From: an uncultured Cellulophaga sp.
GTDB taxonomy: Bacteria; Bacteroidota; Bacteroidia; Flavobacteriales; Flavobacteriaceae
NCBI GenBank assembly: GCA_947496695.1
Contig: CANMEI010000001.1
Location: forward strand, 248,001 to 312,000
Direction: 5' to 3'
DNA: 64,000 bases
Program-made: the position numbers and the translations under genes
In this document: positions 1 through 9,024 of the stretch, in pieces
How positions within the stretch are numbered: the stretch's first letter is position 1
Layout: each line of letters begins with the position of its first letter
Notes under the pieces: model-generated
Told to the model about the DNA's origin: nothing
The model's database searches: none
What the model saw: only the letters and a program-made list of their open reading frames with translations

Positions 1-265
1 GCTTAATTTCACTAGAGAAATTAGCCCTAAAGACAAAAAAAGTATATTAAATATTGATTTAAAAATGTCAATATCAACAAATCTACAATAAATATTTGTT
101 AAGAAATATTTCAAAAATTAAAAAAAAAGTAACAACTAGGTAACAAAATAATCAAATATAAACATTGATATAATAAACAGTTAAACCAAAGATAAATAAG
201 AGTTTGCGAATACAAATTCACAAATCTTGTTTATTTGCAGCAAAACATTTACTAAATATTTAATT

Positions 266-1540
266 ATGAAAATTCTAGAAAATTTGAAATTTATTTTTAC
301 CGCATTCACACTGATATTATTTGTTGCATGTAGTAGTGATGACGATAACACAGTTACTGATGAAGAGGAAGAAATTATTGATGATTCTACAGTTACATTA
401 ACAGGTGAAATTACTGAAGATACAACATGGACTGCTGATACTATTTACATATTAGACGGTAAAGTTATAGTTGGTGAAGGTGTTACTTTAACAATTGAAC
501 CAGGAACAATCATTAAAGGTGAAGAAGGTACAGGATCTTTAGCTTCTGCTTTAATTGTACAAAGAGACGCTAGTATTTATGCTGTTGGAACTGAAGATGA
601 TCCAATTATTTTTACTTCTGTTTTAGATGATGTTACTATTGGTGATTATATTGGAACTTTAAGTACTGATGAAGCTGGTCTTTGGGGTGGTTTAATAGTA
701 TTAGGTAACGCTCCTGTTTCTTTAGAAGGTGATGCTACTGAACAACAAATTGAAGGTATTTCTGCAAGTGATACTTATGGTCTTTACGGTGGAGATGATG
801 CAACTGATAACTCAGGTACTTTATCTTACATATCTATTCGTCATGGTGGTGCTGATTTAGGTACTGATAATGAAATTAACGGTCTTACTTTAGGTGGTGT
901 TGGTTCTGGAACTACAGTTTCTAACATTGAAATTGTTTCTAATGATGATGATGGTATTGAAATTTTTGGTGGTGCTGTTAACGTTAGTAACATATTAGTA
1001 TATCTTGGTCATGATGATGGTATTGATTTAGATCAAGCTTACACAGGTACAATTTCTAATTCAGTTGTTGCTCAAGGTGTAAATTCTGATTCTGCTTTAG
1101 AATTAGACGGACCAGAAGGTACATTAGAAGGAACTTTCACTTTAGATGGAATTACTTTAATTGGAAATAATGATGATGATGAATCAGCAAACAATCGTCG
1201 TATGGCTGATTTTAGAAGTGGTTTACTTGCTAACTTAAATAATATTTATGTTACTGGTTTCCCAAGTTCTTCAACGGTACGTTTAAATGGTGATGATTCA
1301 GCTACTAATTATAACAACGAAGAATTAACTCTTTCTAGCTGGGAAATTGTTCTTCCAAGTGATATAACTGAAATAACTGAAATATTCGCTACTACAGGAT
1401 TAGAAGAAGTTACAACAACATTTGTTGATGATTCTACTGGTTTTGCAACTGCGATTGAAGCTGGTGCCGCAACAGTAGGAGCTGATACTTCAGTTTTTGC
1501 TTGGACTTATGCTAACACTCAAGGTGAACTTGGATTTTAA
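266..1540 (+). CDS. beta-helix-like surface lipoprotein
   Basis: Predicted secreted lipoprotein of unknown function, 424 aa. The ATG at 266 is chosen over an in-frame TTG at 227 because a lipoprotein signal follows it directly: a Lys-containing start, a hydrophobic stretch and the lipobox FVAC followed by SSDDD. The Ser-Asp-rich tether after the Cys fits export to the outer membrane or surface in Bacteroidota. The body is rich in Asp, Gly, Thr and Ile. It shows short hydrophobic strands separated by turns (DGKVIVGEGVTLTIEPGT, then later GTTVSNIEIVSNDDDGIEIF), the look of a right-handed parallel beta-helix. A TonB-dependent receptor follows 95 bp downstream on the same strand, so the two probably act on one ligand, which cannot be inferred. 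A hairpin lies between them. The fold is an inference from sequence style; the lipoprotein call is firm. Confidence 0.75.
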   Translation: MKILENLKFIFTAFTLILFVACSSDDDNTVTDEEEEIIDDSTVTLTGEITEDTTWTADTIYILDGKVIVGEGVTLTIEPGTIIKGEEGTGSLASALIVQRDASIYAVGTEDDPIIFTSVLDDVTIGDYIGTLSTDEAGLWGGLIVLGNAPVSLEGDATEQQIEGISASDTYGLYGGDDATDNSGTLSYISIRHGGADLGTDNEINGLTLGGVGSGTTVSNIEIVSNDDDGIEIFGGAVNVSNILVYLGHDDGIDLDQAYTGTISNSVVAQGVNSDSALELDGPEGTLEGTFTLDGITLIGNNDDDESANNRRMADFRSGLLANLNNIYVTGFPSSSTVRLNGDDSATNYNNEELTLSSWEIVLPSDITEITEIFATTGLEEVTTTFVDDSTGFATAIEAGAATVGADTSVFAWTYANTQGELGF

Positions 1541-1579
1541 TTAATAAACCCAACAAACTTAATAAGTCTGTTTTATAAA

Positions 1580-1618
1580 ATTAAGGCTCGTTTGAAATAA
1601 ATTTCGAACGAGCCTTTA
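1580..1618 (+). terminator. hairpin between lipoprotein and receptor genes
   Basis: A 13-bp stem with one G-T pair (1585-1597 with 1602-1614) and a TAAA loop, followed by a short T run, lies 45 bp after the lipoprotein stop. It could terminate or attenuate transcription into the receptor gene and so set the ratio of the two products. Confidence 0.55.
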
Positions 1619-1635
1619 CATCTAAACATAAGATA

Positions 1636-4455
1636 ATGACAATCAAAAATACATTACTAGTACTTTCATTATTATTTTCATCAATTATATTCGCCCAAAG
1701 TGGCGTGTCTGGGACACTTTTTGACAGTGAAGCAAATGATGTTTTACCATTTGCTAACATTTTCGTAAAAGGAAGTACAAAAGGAACAACATCAGATTTT
1801 GATGGTAAATATTCTATTGAATTAGAACCAGGTACTTATACTTTAATATTTTCTTACTTAGGTTACGAATCTAAAGAAGTTACTGGAGTTTCAATTACAG
1901 CAAACAAATTTTCAATTGTAGATATAACACTTGATCCTGCAGCTAATGCCTTAGATGAAGTTGTTGTTACAACAACAGTTAAGAAAAACTCTGAAGCTTC
2001 TGTTCTACAAATGCAAAAAGCATCTGTGAAATTATTAGACGGACTTTCTTTACAAAGCATCAAACGTACAGGAGCAAATAATATAGCATCAGCTGTAAAA
2101 TCAGTTCCTGGAGTTTCTGTTCAAGGTGGAAAGTACGTTTATGTACGTGGTTTAGGTGATCGATACACAAAGACAACCTTAAACGGAATGGATGTTCCTG
2201 GATTAGATCCAGATAGAAATACATTACAATTAGACTTATTCCCAACAACTATTCTAGATAATATTCAAGTTGTAAAATCTTTTACAGCTGAATCTTCAGC
2301 TGATTTTACAGGAGGGTTTGTTGATATTGTAACTAAAGATATTCCTGTAAGAAAAGAGCTAGGTGTAACGGTAGGTTTAACCTATAATTCATCAATGCAT
2401 TTTAACAAAGACTATTTATCTTCAGATAAAAGTTCAACTGATTTTCTTGGTTTTGATAATGGCGATAGAGATTTACCTTTCTCACGCTCACTATCAATCC
2501 CAAATCCAGTCTCAGGTGATAGTGAGTTAACAACACTTACTCGTAGCTTAACTCCACAAATGGGTGTTGAAAAAAAGCAAAATTTCATGAATTATAATAT
2601 GGGATTAGCTTTTGGTAATCAATACAATGTTGGTGAAACATCTAAATTAGGTTTTCAATTAGCATTAAATTACCGCTATACTTCAGAATTTTATGAAGAT
2701 GCAGAAAATAATTATTGGCAAAAAGAATCTACTGACTCAAGCGATTTTGAATTGGTGGCTGACCGTTTACAACAAGGAGATATTTCTGTAGATAATGTTT
2801 TAACAAGTGCATTAGGTGGTATCGCTTTAAAAACTAAAAAATCTAAATTCAGATTAAATTTATTGCATATTCAAAATGGTGAATCTACCAATGCCTTTTT
2901 TAATGTTGAAACCTTAATTGATAATACTGTTACTGGTGTTAGAGATAATATTGAGTATACACAAAGATCAATATCTAATGCTTTATTAGCCGGTACACAT
3001 ACTAACGAAGATGCTTCTTGGACTTTTGATTGGAAATTATCTCCAACTTATTCTGTTATTAAAGATAAAGATATAAGAGTAACTTCTTTTGTATATAACA
3101 GCCTTGGAAATTTAATTTTAGATGCAAACACGCTTGGTGCCCCTACAAGAATATGGAGAGAGTTAACTGAAACAAATTTATCTGGAAAGATAGATTTAAC
3201 TAAAAAACACGAGTTATTTGGCAACAATGCTAAGTTATTATTCGGTGGTGGTCATACGTACAAACAACGTGATTACGGAATTGATCAATATTTAGTTGAA
3301 GTTAGAGGTACACCAGCAGTTGCTATTAATGGTGACCCAAATAACTTACTACTTGAAGAAAATATTTGGACTACAGATACGGATGAAGGAACTTATGTTT
3401 CAGGAAACTATGAGCCTGTAAATACTTTTGATGCAAATTCATCAGTATCATCAGCGTATGTATCAGAAGAATTTCAATTAAGTGATCGATTTAAAAGTAC
3501 ATTAGGTATACGATTTGAAAAGTTTGACTTACACTATACTGGGCAAAATAACTCAGGAAGTATTGTTTATGATAATGAAAAAATAATTGATGTTTCTGAT
3601 ATTTTTCCGTCAGCAAATGTAATCTATGATTTAAGCGAAGAAGGAGATACTAAATTAAGAGCTTCTTACGGTAGAACAACTGCGAGACCTTCATTTAAAG
3701 AAGCTTCTATTGCAGAAATAGCAAACCCACTAAACAGTACTGTTTTTATTGGTAATATTGATATTCAACCAACATACATAAGCAACTATGATGTTAGAGT
3801 TGAACGTTACGGATCAAGTTCTCAATTTTTTGCTTTGAGTGGTTTTTACAAAGCATTTAAAGACCCTATTGAAATTGTAGCTTTTGAAGCAGCACCTAAC
3901 AACTTTCAACCTCAAAACGTATCATCTGCAAACGTGTATGGTGCAGAGGTAGAAATAAGACAAGGACTTGAGTTTATAGATGCAGGTTTAAGAGAAATAA
4001 GCTTAAACTTAAACGTTTCAATCATAGAATCTAGCGTAGATATGAGTGAAACAGAATATAACTCTAGAGTTTCAGCGGCTCGTGATGGAGAAACTATTGA
4101 AGAAACACGTGAATTACAAGGTCAATCACCTTACTTATTTAATGTTGGTTTTAATTACAATGGAGAAACAAATGGCTTTACTGCCGGATTGTTTTACAAT
4201 GTACAAGGTAAAACATTAGAAGTGGTTGGTATTAGAGCCGTACCTGATGTTTATACATTACCTTTCCATAATTTATCTATGAATTTTGGAAAATCATTTG
4301 GTAAAGAAGAAAGATCTAACATTTCTTTAAGATTCCAAAACATACTAAATGATGACAGAGAAAGTGTTTACCAATCTTTTGGAGCAGAAGATCAAATCTA
4401 TTCAATTAGAACTCCTGGACAAGCAATTTCTTTAGGGTATAGCTATAAATTCTAG
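1636..4455 (+). CDS. TonB-dependent receptor (CarboxypepD_reg plug type)
   Basis: Outer-membrane TonB-dependent transporter, 939 aa. Order: signal peptide (about 1-20, ending IIFAQ), a carboxypeptidase-like regulatory domain (about 22-110, with GTLFDSEANDVLPFANIFVKG typical of this domain), plug domain (about 120-235, with GANNIASAVKSVPGV and YVRGLGDRYTKTTLNG), then a 22-strand-type barrel ending in a C-terminal aromatic strand (SLGYSYKF). The family imports ligands too large for porins, using energy from TonB-ExbBD. It lacks a SusD partner; its partner looks to be the lipoprotein just upstream. The substrate is unknown. Length is normal for the family and the reading frame is intact. Confidence 0.9.
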   Translation: MTIKNTLLVLSLLFSSIIFAQSGVSGTLFDSEANDVLPFANIFVKGSTKGTTSDFDGKYSIELEPGTYTLIFSYLGYESKEVTGVSITANKFSIVDITLDPAANALDEVVVTTTVKKNSEASVLQMQKASVKLLDGLSLQSIKRTGANNIASAVKSVPGVSVQGGKYVYVRGLGDRYTKTTLNGMDVPGLDPDRNTLQLDLFPTTILDNIQVVKSFTAESSADFTGGFVDIVTKDIPVRKELGVTVGLTYNSSMHFNKDYLSSDKSSTDFLGFDNGDRDLPFSRSLSIPNPVSGDSELTTLTRSLTPQMGVEKKQNFMNYNMGLAFGNQYNVGETSKLGFQLALNYRYTSEFYEDAENNYWQKESTDSSDFELVADRLQQGDISVDNVLTSALGGIALKTKKSKFRLNLLHIQNGESTNAFFNVETLIDNTVTGVRDNIEYTQRSISNALLAGTHTNEDASWTFDWKLSPTYSVIKDKDIRVTSFVYNSLGNLILDANTLGAPTRIWRELTETNLSGKIDLTKKHELFGNNAKLLFGGGHTYKQRDYGIDQYLVEVRGTPAVAINGDPNNLLLEENIWTTDTDEGTYVSGNYEPVNTFDANSSVSSAYVSEEFQLSDRFKSTLGIRFEKFDLHYTGQNNSGSIVYDNEKIIDVSDIFPSANVIYDLSEEGDTKLRASYGRTTARPSFKEASIAEIANPLNSTVFIGNIDIQPTYISNYDVRVERYGSSSQFFALSGFYKAFKDPIEIVAFEAAPNNFQPQNVSSANVYGAEVEIRQGLEFIDAGLREISLNLNVSIIESSVDMSETEYNSRVSAARDGETIEETRELQGQSPYLFNVGFNYNGETNGFTAGLFYNVQGKTLEVVGIRAVPDVYTLPFHNLSMNFGKSFGKEERSNISLRFQNILNDDRESVYQSFGAEDQIYSIRTPGQAISLGYSYKF

Positions 4456-4482
4456 ATTATAGAATATACATCATAATTAAAA

Positions 4483-4516
4483 CACAAGAGCCTTTTTTTA
4501 AGGGCTCTTGTTGTTT
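4483..4516 (+). terminator. terminator after TonB receptor
   Basis: Stem of about 11-12 bp (4484-4495 with 4500-4511, core CAAGAGCC/GGCTCTTG) about 30 bp after the receptor stop, followed by a T-rich stretch. Confidence 0.7.
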
Positions 4517-4552
4517 ATAGTTTAATATTGATAAACAGTGGTGTTTATAAAA

Positions 4553-4588
4553 TAAAAAAAGCCGAAGATGAAAATCTTCGGCTTTTTA
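4553..4588. terminator. bidirectional terminator
   Basis: A perfect 9-bp stem (GCCGAAGAT at 4561-4569, ATCTTCGGC at 4574-4582) with a GAAA loop, preceded by an A run and followed by a T run. It can stop transcription from the receptor side and, on the other strand, transcription through the tRNA-Leu gene. Confidence 0.75.
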
Positions 4589-4592
4589 CTTG

Positions 4593-4674
4593 TACAGGCG
4601 GAGAGACTCGAACTCTCACACCTCGCGGCACTAGATCCTAAGTCTAGCGTGTCTACCAATTCCACCACGCCTGC
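4593..4674 (-). tRNA. tRNA-Leu (anticodon UAG)
   Basis: The minus strand folds as a class II tRNA of 82 nt. The acceptor arms are GCAGGCG and CGCCTGT, with discriminator A at 4593. The anticodon stem CTAGA/TCTAG encloses a loop with TAG, which reads CUA and other CUN leucine codons. A long variable arm and a T arm with GTTCGAGTC are present. The 3' CCA is not encoded, since the next bases read CA only, so it must be added after transcription. The first acceptor pair is G-U. Confidence 0.93.
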
Positions 4675-4765
4675 ATTAAAACCCTATTTTCCTTATTGAG
4701 AAATAAAATTTATTTCGCTAAAGGAGTGCAAATATAAAGTAAAAATTCAATTTAAAAATACTTCT

Positions 4766-4793
4766 TTGAAAAAAGTTCTTTTTTGTACTTTTA
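4766..4793 (+). promoter_or_regulatory. possible promoter of the M20 peptidase gene
   Basis: TTG at 4766-4768, a 17-bp spacer and TACTTTTA at 4786-4793 resemble the Bacteroidota TTG/TAnnTTTG pair with one mismatch. This would place the transcript start about 15 bp before the ATG. Confidence 0.35.
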
Positions 4794-4813
4794 TAAAAGA
4801 TTAATTTCAATTC

Positions 4814-6205
4814 ATGGATTCGATAAAAAAATATATTTCCGAGCATAAAAATCGTTTTTTAGACGAGCTTATAGACTTATTAAAAATGCCTTCAATAAGC
4901 GCTGACACTGCTTATACACAAGATGTTATAGAAACAGCAAGTAACGTAAAAGAAGCTTTACTAAAAGCAGGATGTGATATTTCTGAAATTTGTGAGACTG
5001 ACGGTTATCCAATTATTTATGGCGAAAAAATAATTGATTCTGAACTACCAACAGTGTTAGTTTACGGTCATTATGATGTACAACCAGCAGATCCAATTAA
5101 TTTATGGACCTCTCCTCCTTTTGAACCTGTTATTAAAAAAACAGAATTACACCCCGACGGTGCAATTTTTGCTCGTGGAGCTTGTGATGATAAAGGCCAA
5201 ATGTACATGCATGTAAAAGCATTAGAATACATGGTAAAAACTAATAATTTACCTTGTAACGTGAAATTCATGATTGAAGGTGAAGAAGAAGTAGGTAGTA
5301 ATAACCTAAGTATTTTTGTTGCTAATAATAAAGAAAAACTGGCTAACGATATTATTTTAATATCAGATACTGGAATGATTGCTAATGATGTACCATCAAT
5401 AACAACTGGTTTACGTGGTTTAAGTTATGTTGAAGTAGAAGTTACAGGTCCTAATCGTGATTTACATTCTGGTTTGTATGGTGGGGCTGTTGCAAACCCA
5501 ATCAATATTTTAACTAAAATGATTGCGAGTTTACATGATGAAAACAATCATATTACTATTCCTGGATTTTACGATAAAGTAGAAGAACTATCAAAAGAAG
5601 AGCGTGCAGAAATGGCAAAAGCTCCTTTTAGTATTGAAAACTATCAAAAAGCATTAGATATTGATGCTGTATACGGTGAAGAAGGTTACACTACTAATGA
5701 ACGTAATTCTATTCGTCCGACACTTGATGTAAACGGAATATGGGGTGGTTATACAGGTGAAGGTGCTAAAACAGTAATTGCAAGTAAAGCTTATGCTAAA
5801 ATTTCTATGCGATTAGTTCCTAACCAAGATTGGCAAGAAATTACACATTTATTTAAAACGCACTTTGAAAATATTGCTCCAAAAGGGGTAACTGTAGAGG
5901 TAAAACCACATCATGGTGGTCAAGGTTATGTTACACCAATAAATACAATTGGCTATCAAGCTACATCAAAAGCGTATGAGACTACTTTTGGCAAAAAACC
6001 AATTCCCCAACGTAGTGGTGGTAGTATACCAATTGTTTCTCTTTTTGAAAAAGAATTGAACAGTAAAACAATTTTGATGGGCTTTGGCTTGGATAGTGAT
6101 GCTATTCATTCACCAAACGAACATTTTGGAGTTTGGAATTATTTAAAAGGTATTGAAACCATACCTTATTTTTACAAATACTATACAGAATTATTTAAGA
6201 AATAA
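4814..6205 (+). CDS. M20 family metallo-dipeptidase
   Basis: Zinc-dependent exopeptidase of the M20 (carnosinase/CNDP-like) family, 463 aa, probably a cytoplasmic dipeptidase since no signal peptide is present. Visible metal-site motifs are VYGHYDVQPADP (His86, Asp88), the GACDDKG block (bridging Asp near 125), EGEEEVGS (general-base and metal Glu near 157-158) and DTG (metal Asp near 190). A late HSPNEHF carries the C-terminal metal His. The dimerisation lid domain (about 205-370, containing RDLHSGLYGG) is complete, and the length is normal. It is monocistronic, with its own terminator and a possible promoter. The exact substrate cannot be read from sequence; acetylated amino acids or small dipeptides are typical for the group. 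Confidence 0.88.
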   Translation: MDSIKKYISEHKNRFLDELIDLLKMPSISADTAYTQDVIETASNVKEALLKAGCDISEICETDGYPIIYGEKIIDSELPTVLVYGHYDVQPADPINLWTSPPFEPVIKKTELHPDGAIFARGACDDKGQMYMHVKALEYMVKTNNLPCNVKFMIEGEEEVGSNNLSIFVANNKEKLANDIILISDTGMIANDVPSITTGLRGLSYVEVEVTGPNRDLHSGLYGGAVANPINILTKMIASLHDENNHITIPGFYDKVEELSKEERAEMAKAPFSIENYQKALDIDAVYGEEGYTTNERNSIRPTLDVNGIWGGYTGEGAKTVIASKAYAKISMRLVPNQDWQEITHLFKTHFENIAPKGVTVEVKPHHGGQGYVTPINTIGYQATSKAYETTFGKKPIPQRSGGSIPIVSLFEKELNSKTILMGFGLDSDAIHSPNEHFGVWNYLKGIETIPYFYKYYTELFKK

Positions 6206-6216
6206 AAAAACATTTT

Positions 6217-6242
6217 AAACCCTGCTTACTCAGGGTTTTGTT
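6217..6242 (+). terminator. terminator after M20 peptidase
   Basis: Perfect 8-bp stem AAACCCTG/CAGGGTTT (6217-6224 with 6231-6238) followed by TTGTTGTTTTT, 11 bp after the stop codon. Confidence 0.75.
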
Positions 6243-6278
6243 GTTTTTATAATAATAATTAAGCTAAAAAATCAAACA

Positions 6279-7040
6279 ATGGATTCAAATATCAATTTAG
6301 CAGTACTTATTGACGGAGATAATATTCCATCGGCTTATGTAAAAGAGATGATGGAAGAAATTGCCAAATATGGAAATCCTACTATTAAAAGAATTTATGG
6401 CGATTGGACCAAACCAAATTTATCAAAATGGAAAAACTTACTTCTTGAAAATGCCATAACACCTATTCAGCAATATGGGTATACTACAGGTAAAAATGCT
6501 ACTGATTCGGCTATGATTATTGATGCTATGGATATTTTATATTCTGAAAAAGTAAATGGTTTTTGTCTTGTTTCGAGTGATAGTGATTTTACAAGGTTAG
6601 CTACTCGTTTAAGAGAAGCTGGGATGAAAGTTATTGGAATTGGAGAGAAAAAGACTCCTAACCCTTTTATAGTTGCTTGTGATAAGTTTATCTATATCGA
6701 AATTCTAAAAACAAAAACAGAAAATCATGAAAATGATTCTGATAAAGAACCTAGTAATAAGGATAGTGTAGATAAAATTACTCGAAAAGAAATTCAATTA
6801 ATTAAAACAACTATTTCTGATGTTTCTGATGATGATGGCTGGGCTTTTCTTGGCGATGTTGGTAGTCTGTTACAGAAAAAGCAACCTAATTTTGATTCAA
6901 GAAATTACGGTTTTGATAAGCTTACTCCTTTAATAAAATCTATTGATGTATTTGAGTTAGATCAAAGAGAAAACTCAAAAAGCAGGCATAAATTAATATT
7001 CGTTCGAATAAAACAAAAACACAACCCGAAAAAGAAATAG
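6279..7040 (+). CDS. NYN-domain (PIN-like) protein with LOTUS/OST-HTH
   Basis: Predicted NYN-family nuclease, 253 aa. The N-terminal NYN domain (about 5-145) keeps the acidic residues that bind catalytic metal in PIN-like nucleases: VLIDGDN (Asp12, Asp14), the TDSAMIIDAMD helix and the SSDSDF loop. After a charged linker (about 148-165), the C-terminal segment (about 168-250, GWAFLGDVGSLLQKKQP then FDSRNYGFDKLTPLIKS) matches an OST-HTH/LOTUS domain, an RNA-binding winged helix. This NYN plus LOTUS pairing is common in bacteria and is thought to act in RNA cleavage or turnover, but the targets are not known. It stands alone between two terminators. Confidence 0.85.
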   Translation: MDSNINLAVLIDGDNIPSAYVKEMMEEIAKYGNPTIKRIYGDWTKPNLSKWKNLLLENAITPIQQYGYTTGKNATDSAMIIDAMDILYSEKVNGFCLVSSDSDFTRLATRLREAGMKVIGIGEKKTPNPFIVACDKFIYIEILKTKTENHENDSDKEPSNKDSVDKITRKEIQLIKTTISDVSDDDGWAFLGDVGSLLQKKQPNFDSRNYGFDKLTPLIKSIDVFELDQRENSKSRHKLIFVRIKQKHNPKKK

Positions 7041-7053
7041 TTTTAATAAAAAT

Positions 7054-7088
7054 AAAATCCGCTCCATATATATTGGGCGGATTTTTTA
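7054..7088 (+). terminator. terminator after NYN gene
   Basis: An 11-bp stem, AAAATCCGCTC with GGGCGGATTTT (7054-7064 with 7075-7085, one G-T pair), followed by a T run, 13 bp after the stop codon. Usable in both directions. Confidence 0.75.
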
Positions 7089-7169
7089 TAGCTTAATGTA
7101 TAAATAGAACGGTATATTACAAGTTCTCAAAACAAAAAAAATAGTTTTTTAGTATAATTAGTGACCTAA

Positions 7170-7751
7170 CTATAATTTTTTAACGTACTTAGTAACTATT
7201 ACCGTCATTGTTGGCCCTACTTTACCTTCAATAAACTCTGCATTCTCACGATCTAAAGATATACGGCGAACAGCTGTACCTTGTTTTGCAACTTGGCTAG
7301 ACCCTTTTATTTTTAAATCCTTTATTAAAACAACGCTATCTCCATTTTCTAAAATAACACCGTTTACATCTCTATGTATAATTTTATCACTTTCAGCCAA
7401 TCCTTCACCTGTAGCTTTAGCAAATTTTAGAGTTTCATCTTCTAAATACAACATATCCAATAAATCTTTTGGCCAACCTTCAGACTTTAAACGTGAAAGC
7501 ATTCGCCAAGCAACAACTTTAACCGTGTCATATTCACTCCACATACTATCATTTAAACAACGCCAGTGATTAGCATCAGTAGTATCAGGGTTCTCAATTT
7601 GATTTACACAAACACCACATGCCAAAAGGCTACTATCAATACCACTAATTGAAACTGGTGGCACTTCATAAACTTGTAAATCATCTGTTGCACTACATAA
7701 TTCACATATATTACCACTTCTTGCTTGTAATTCTTCTAAAACACTACTCAT
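7170..7751 (-). CDS. PhnA-domain zinc-ribbon protein
   Basis: PhnA-type protein, 193 aa from the ATG at 7751. An in-frame TTG at 7772 adds only seven residues and is less likely. The N-terminal half has two Cys pairs (CELC and CGVC) forming a zinc ribbon, then HWRCLNDSMW and a helical segment. The C-terminal half (from about 130, DVNGVILENGDSVVLIKDLKIKG) is the compact PhnA/YjdM beta-barrel. Despite the name, the family is not needed for phosphonate breakdown and its biochemical role is unsettled. No phn genes are nearby, so a phosphonate role is not supported here. The gene is divergent from the DUF4407 gene. Confidence 0.8.
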   Translation of the reverse strand: MSSVLEELQARSGNICELCSATDDLQVYEVPPVSISGIDSSLLACGVCVNQIENPDTTDANHWRCLNDSMWSEYDTVKVVAWRMLSRLKSEGWPKDLLDMLYLEDETLKFAKATGEGLAESDKIIHRDVNGVILENGDSVVLIKDLKIKGSSQVAKQGTAVRRISLDRENAEFIEGKVGPTMTVIVTKYVKKL

Positions 7752-7843
7752 TGTATATAATTTGATATGCAAACTTAAAATTATAATTCAATATTCACTT
7801 TAACACAACCATTTAATATTTAAAAACCTGTAACATTTCATCT

Positions 7844-7875
7844 TTTTGTAATACTAAATACATATTGTATATTTA
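7844..7875 (+). promoter_or_regulatory. predicted promoter of the DUF4407 gene
   Basis: TTTTG at 7844-7848, a 19-bp spacer and TATATTTA at 7868-7875 fit the Bacteroidota -33/-7 promoter with one mismatch in the -7 element. The ATG lies about 30 bp further on. Confidence 0.45.
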
Positions 7876-7906
7876 ATACATCATCAATCAAAAAAATCAA
7901 ATCATC

Positions 7907-9007
7907 ATGTTACAAAAATTCTTTATGCTGTGCTCTGGCGCAGATACCTCAATTTTAAACGAATGTTCACAAGGTGAGCGCAATAAATATGCAGGTATAG
8001 GTGCTACCGTATTTTTTACTGCAGTTATGGCATTTATAGCAAGTAGTTATGCTTTATTTACAGTGTTTGATAATGTGTACTCTGCTGTATTTTTCGGTTT
8101 TATTTGGGCGCTTTTAATTTTTAACTTAGATAGGTTTATTGTTACTACTATAAAAAAAAGAGATAAATTTAGTAGTGAGCTTTTCCAAGCTATACCTAGA
8201 ATATTATTAGCTATTATTATAGCTATAGTAATTTCAAAACCATTAGAACTTAAAATTTTTGAAAAAGAAATTAATCAAATTCTTTTAGAACAAAAAAATG
8301 AATTAACGCTTGAAAATAAAGAACAACTAGCTTTACAATACAAACCAAAAATAGAAAGCTTAGAAAATGACATTGCTAATTTAAAAGCTGAAATAAATAG
8401 TAAAGAAACAGAAACAAATGGGCTTTATGAAACATACATTTCAGAAGCTGAAGGAAAAGCCGGTACCAAAATTTTAGGAAAAGGTCCTGTATACAAAGAA
8501 AAACGAGAAAAACATGATGCTGCACTTTCTGATCTAAAAGCTTTAAAAGATAAAAATACTGAAAAAATAGTATTGATTGAAAATGAAATTAAAGACTTAA
8601 ATATGCAATACACAACAGCTGTTGCAGAATCACAACCTATTATTGATGGTTTTGATGGCCTAATGGCTCGTGTAAATGCATTAAATGAATTACCGTGGTT
8701 GCCTTCTTTTTTTATCTTTTTATTATTTTTAGCAATTGAAACCTCTCCTATTATCGCAAAATTACTTGCACCAAAAGGAATTTATGACGTAAAACTAGAG
8801 GAAGAAGAAAGTATTGTAAAAGCATGGACTACGCAAAAAATAAAACAAAGAACATTACTTGTAGATACTGATGAAATTTTAAACGCTAAAATTTTTTCAG
8901 AAATTGCTTCTGAAGAAGAAGTTTATACCTATAAAAAGAAAAAAGCAATAGAACTTTTAAAATTACAGGCAGATGCTTTTCAAAACATTCAAATTAAAAA
9001 TCTTTAA
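7907..9007 (+). CDS. DUF4407 membrane protein
   Basis: DUF4407-family inner-membrane protein, 366 aa, function unknown. There are three N-terminal hydrophobic segments (about 30-50, 54-74, 93-112). A long charged coiled-coil region follows (about 118-240), rich in Lys, Glu and Leu. A further hydrophobic helix (about 260-280, PSFFIFLLFLAIETSPI) precedes a soluble tail. The motif FIWALLIFNLDRFIV is typical of the family. The coiled coil between membrane segments suggests a large periplasmic or cytoplasmic hairpin. It converges on the next gene with a 17-bp gap. Confidence 0.8.
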   Translation: MLQKFFMLCSGADTSILNECSQGERNKYAGIGATVFFTAVMAFIASSYALFTVFDNVYSAVFFGFIWALLIFNLDRFIVTTIKKRDKFSSELFQAIPRILLAIIIAIVISKPLELKIFEKEINQILLEQKNELTLENKEQLALQYKPKIESLENDIANLKAEINSKETETNGLYETYISEAEGKAGTKILGKGPVYKEKREKHDAALSDLKALKDKNTEKIVLIENEIKDLNMQYTTAVAESQPIIDGFDGLMARVNALNELPWLPSFFIFLLFLAIETSPIIAKLLAPKGIYDVKLEEEESIVKAWTTQKIKQRTLLVDTDEILNAKIFSEIASEEEVYTYKKKKAIELLKLQADAFQNIQIKNL

Positions 9008-9024
9008 CACAAAACAATAGAAGT

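Noticed and set aside
1..265. Regulatory elements in the first 265 bp
   Set aside because: A short hairpin (3-25) and the dyad ATATTGA/TCAATAT (51-74) are present, but the DNA is so AT-rich that neither can be supported as functional; the upstream gene is outside the window.
7170..7751. Phosphonate utilisation gene
   Set aside because: The PhnA name is historical and no phosphonate pathway gene is near.
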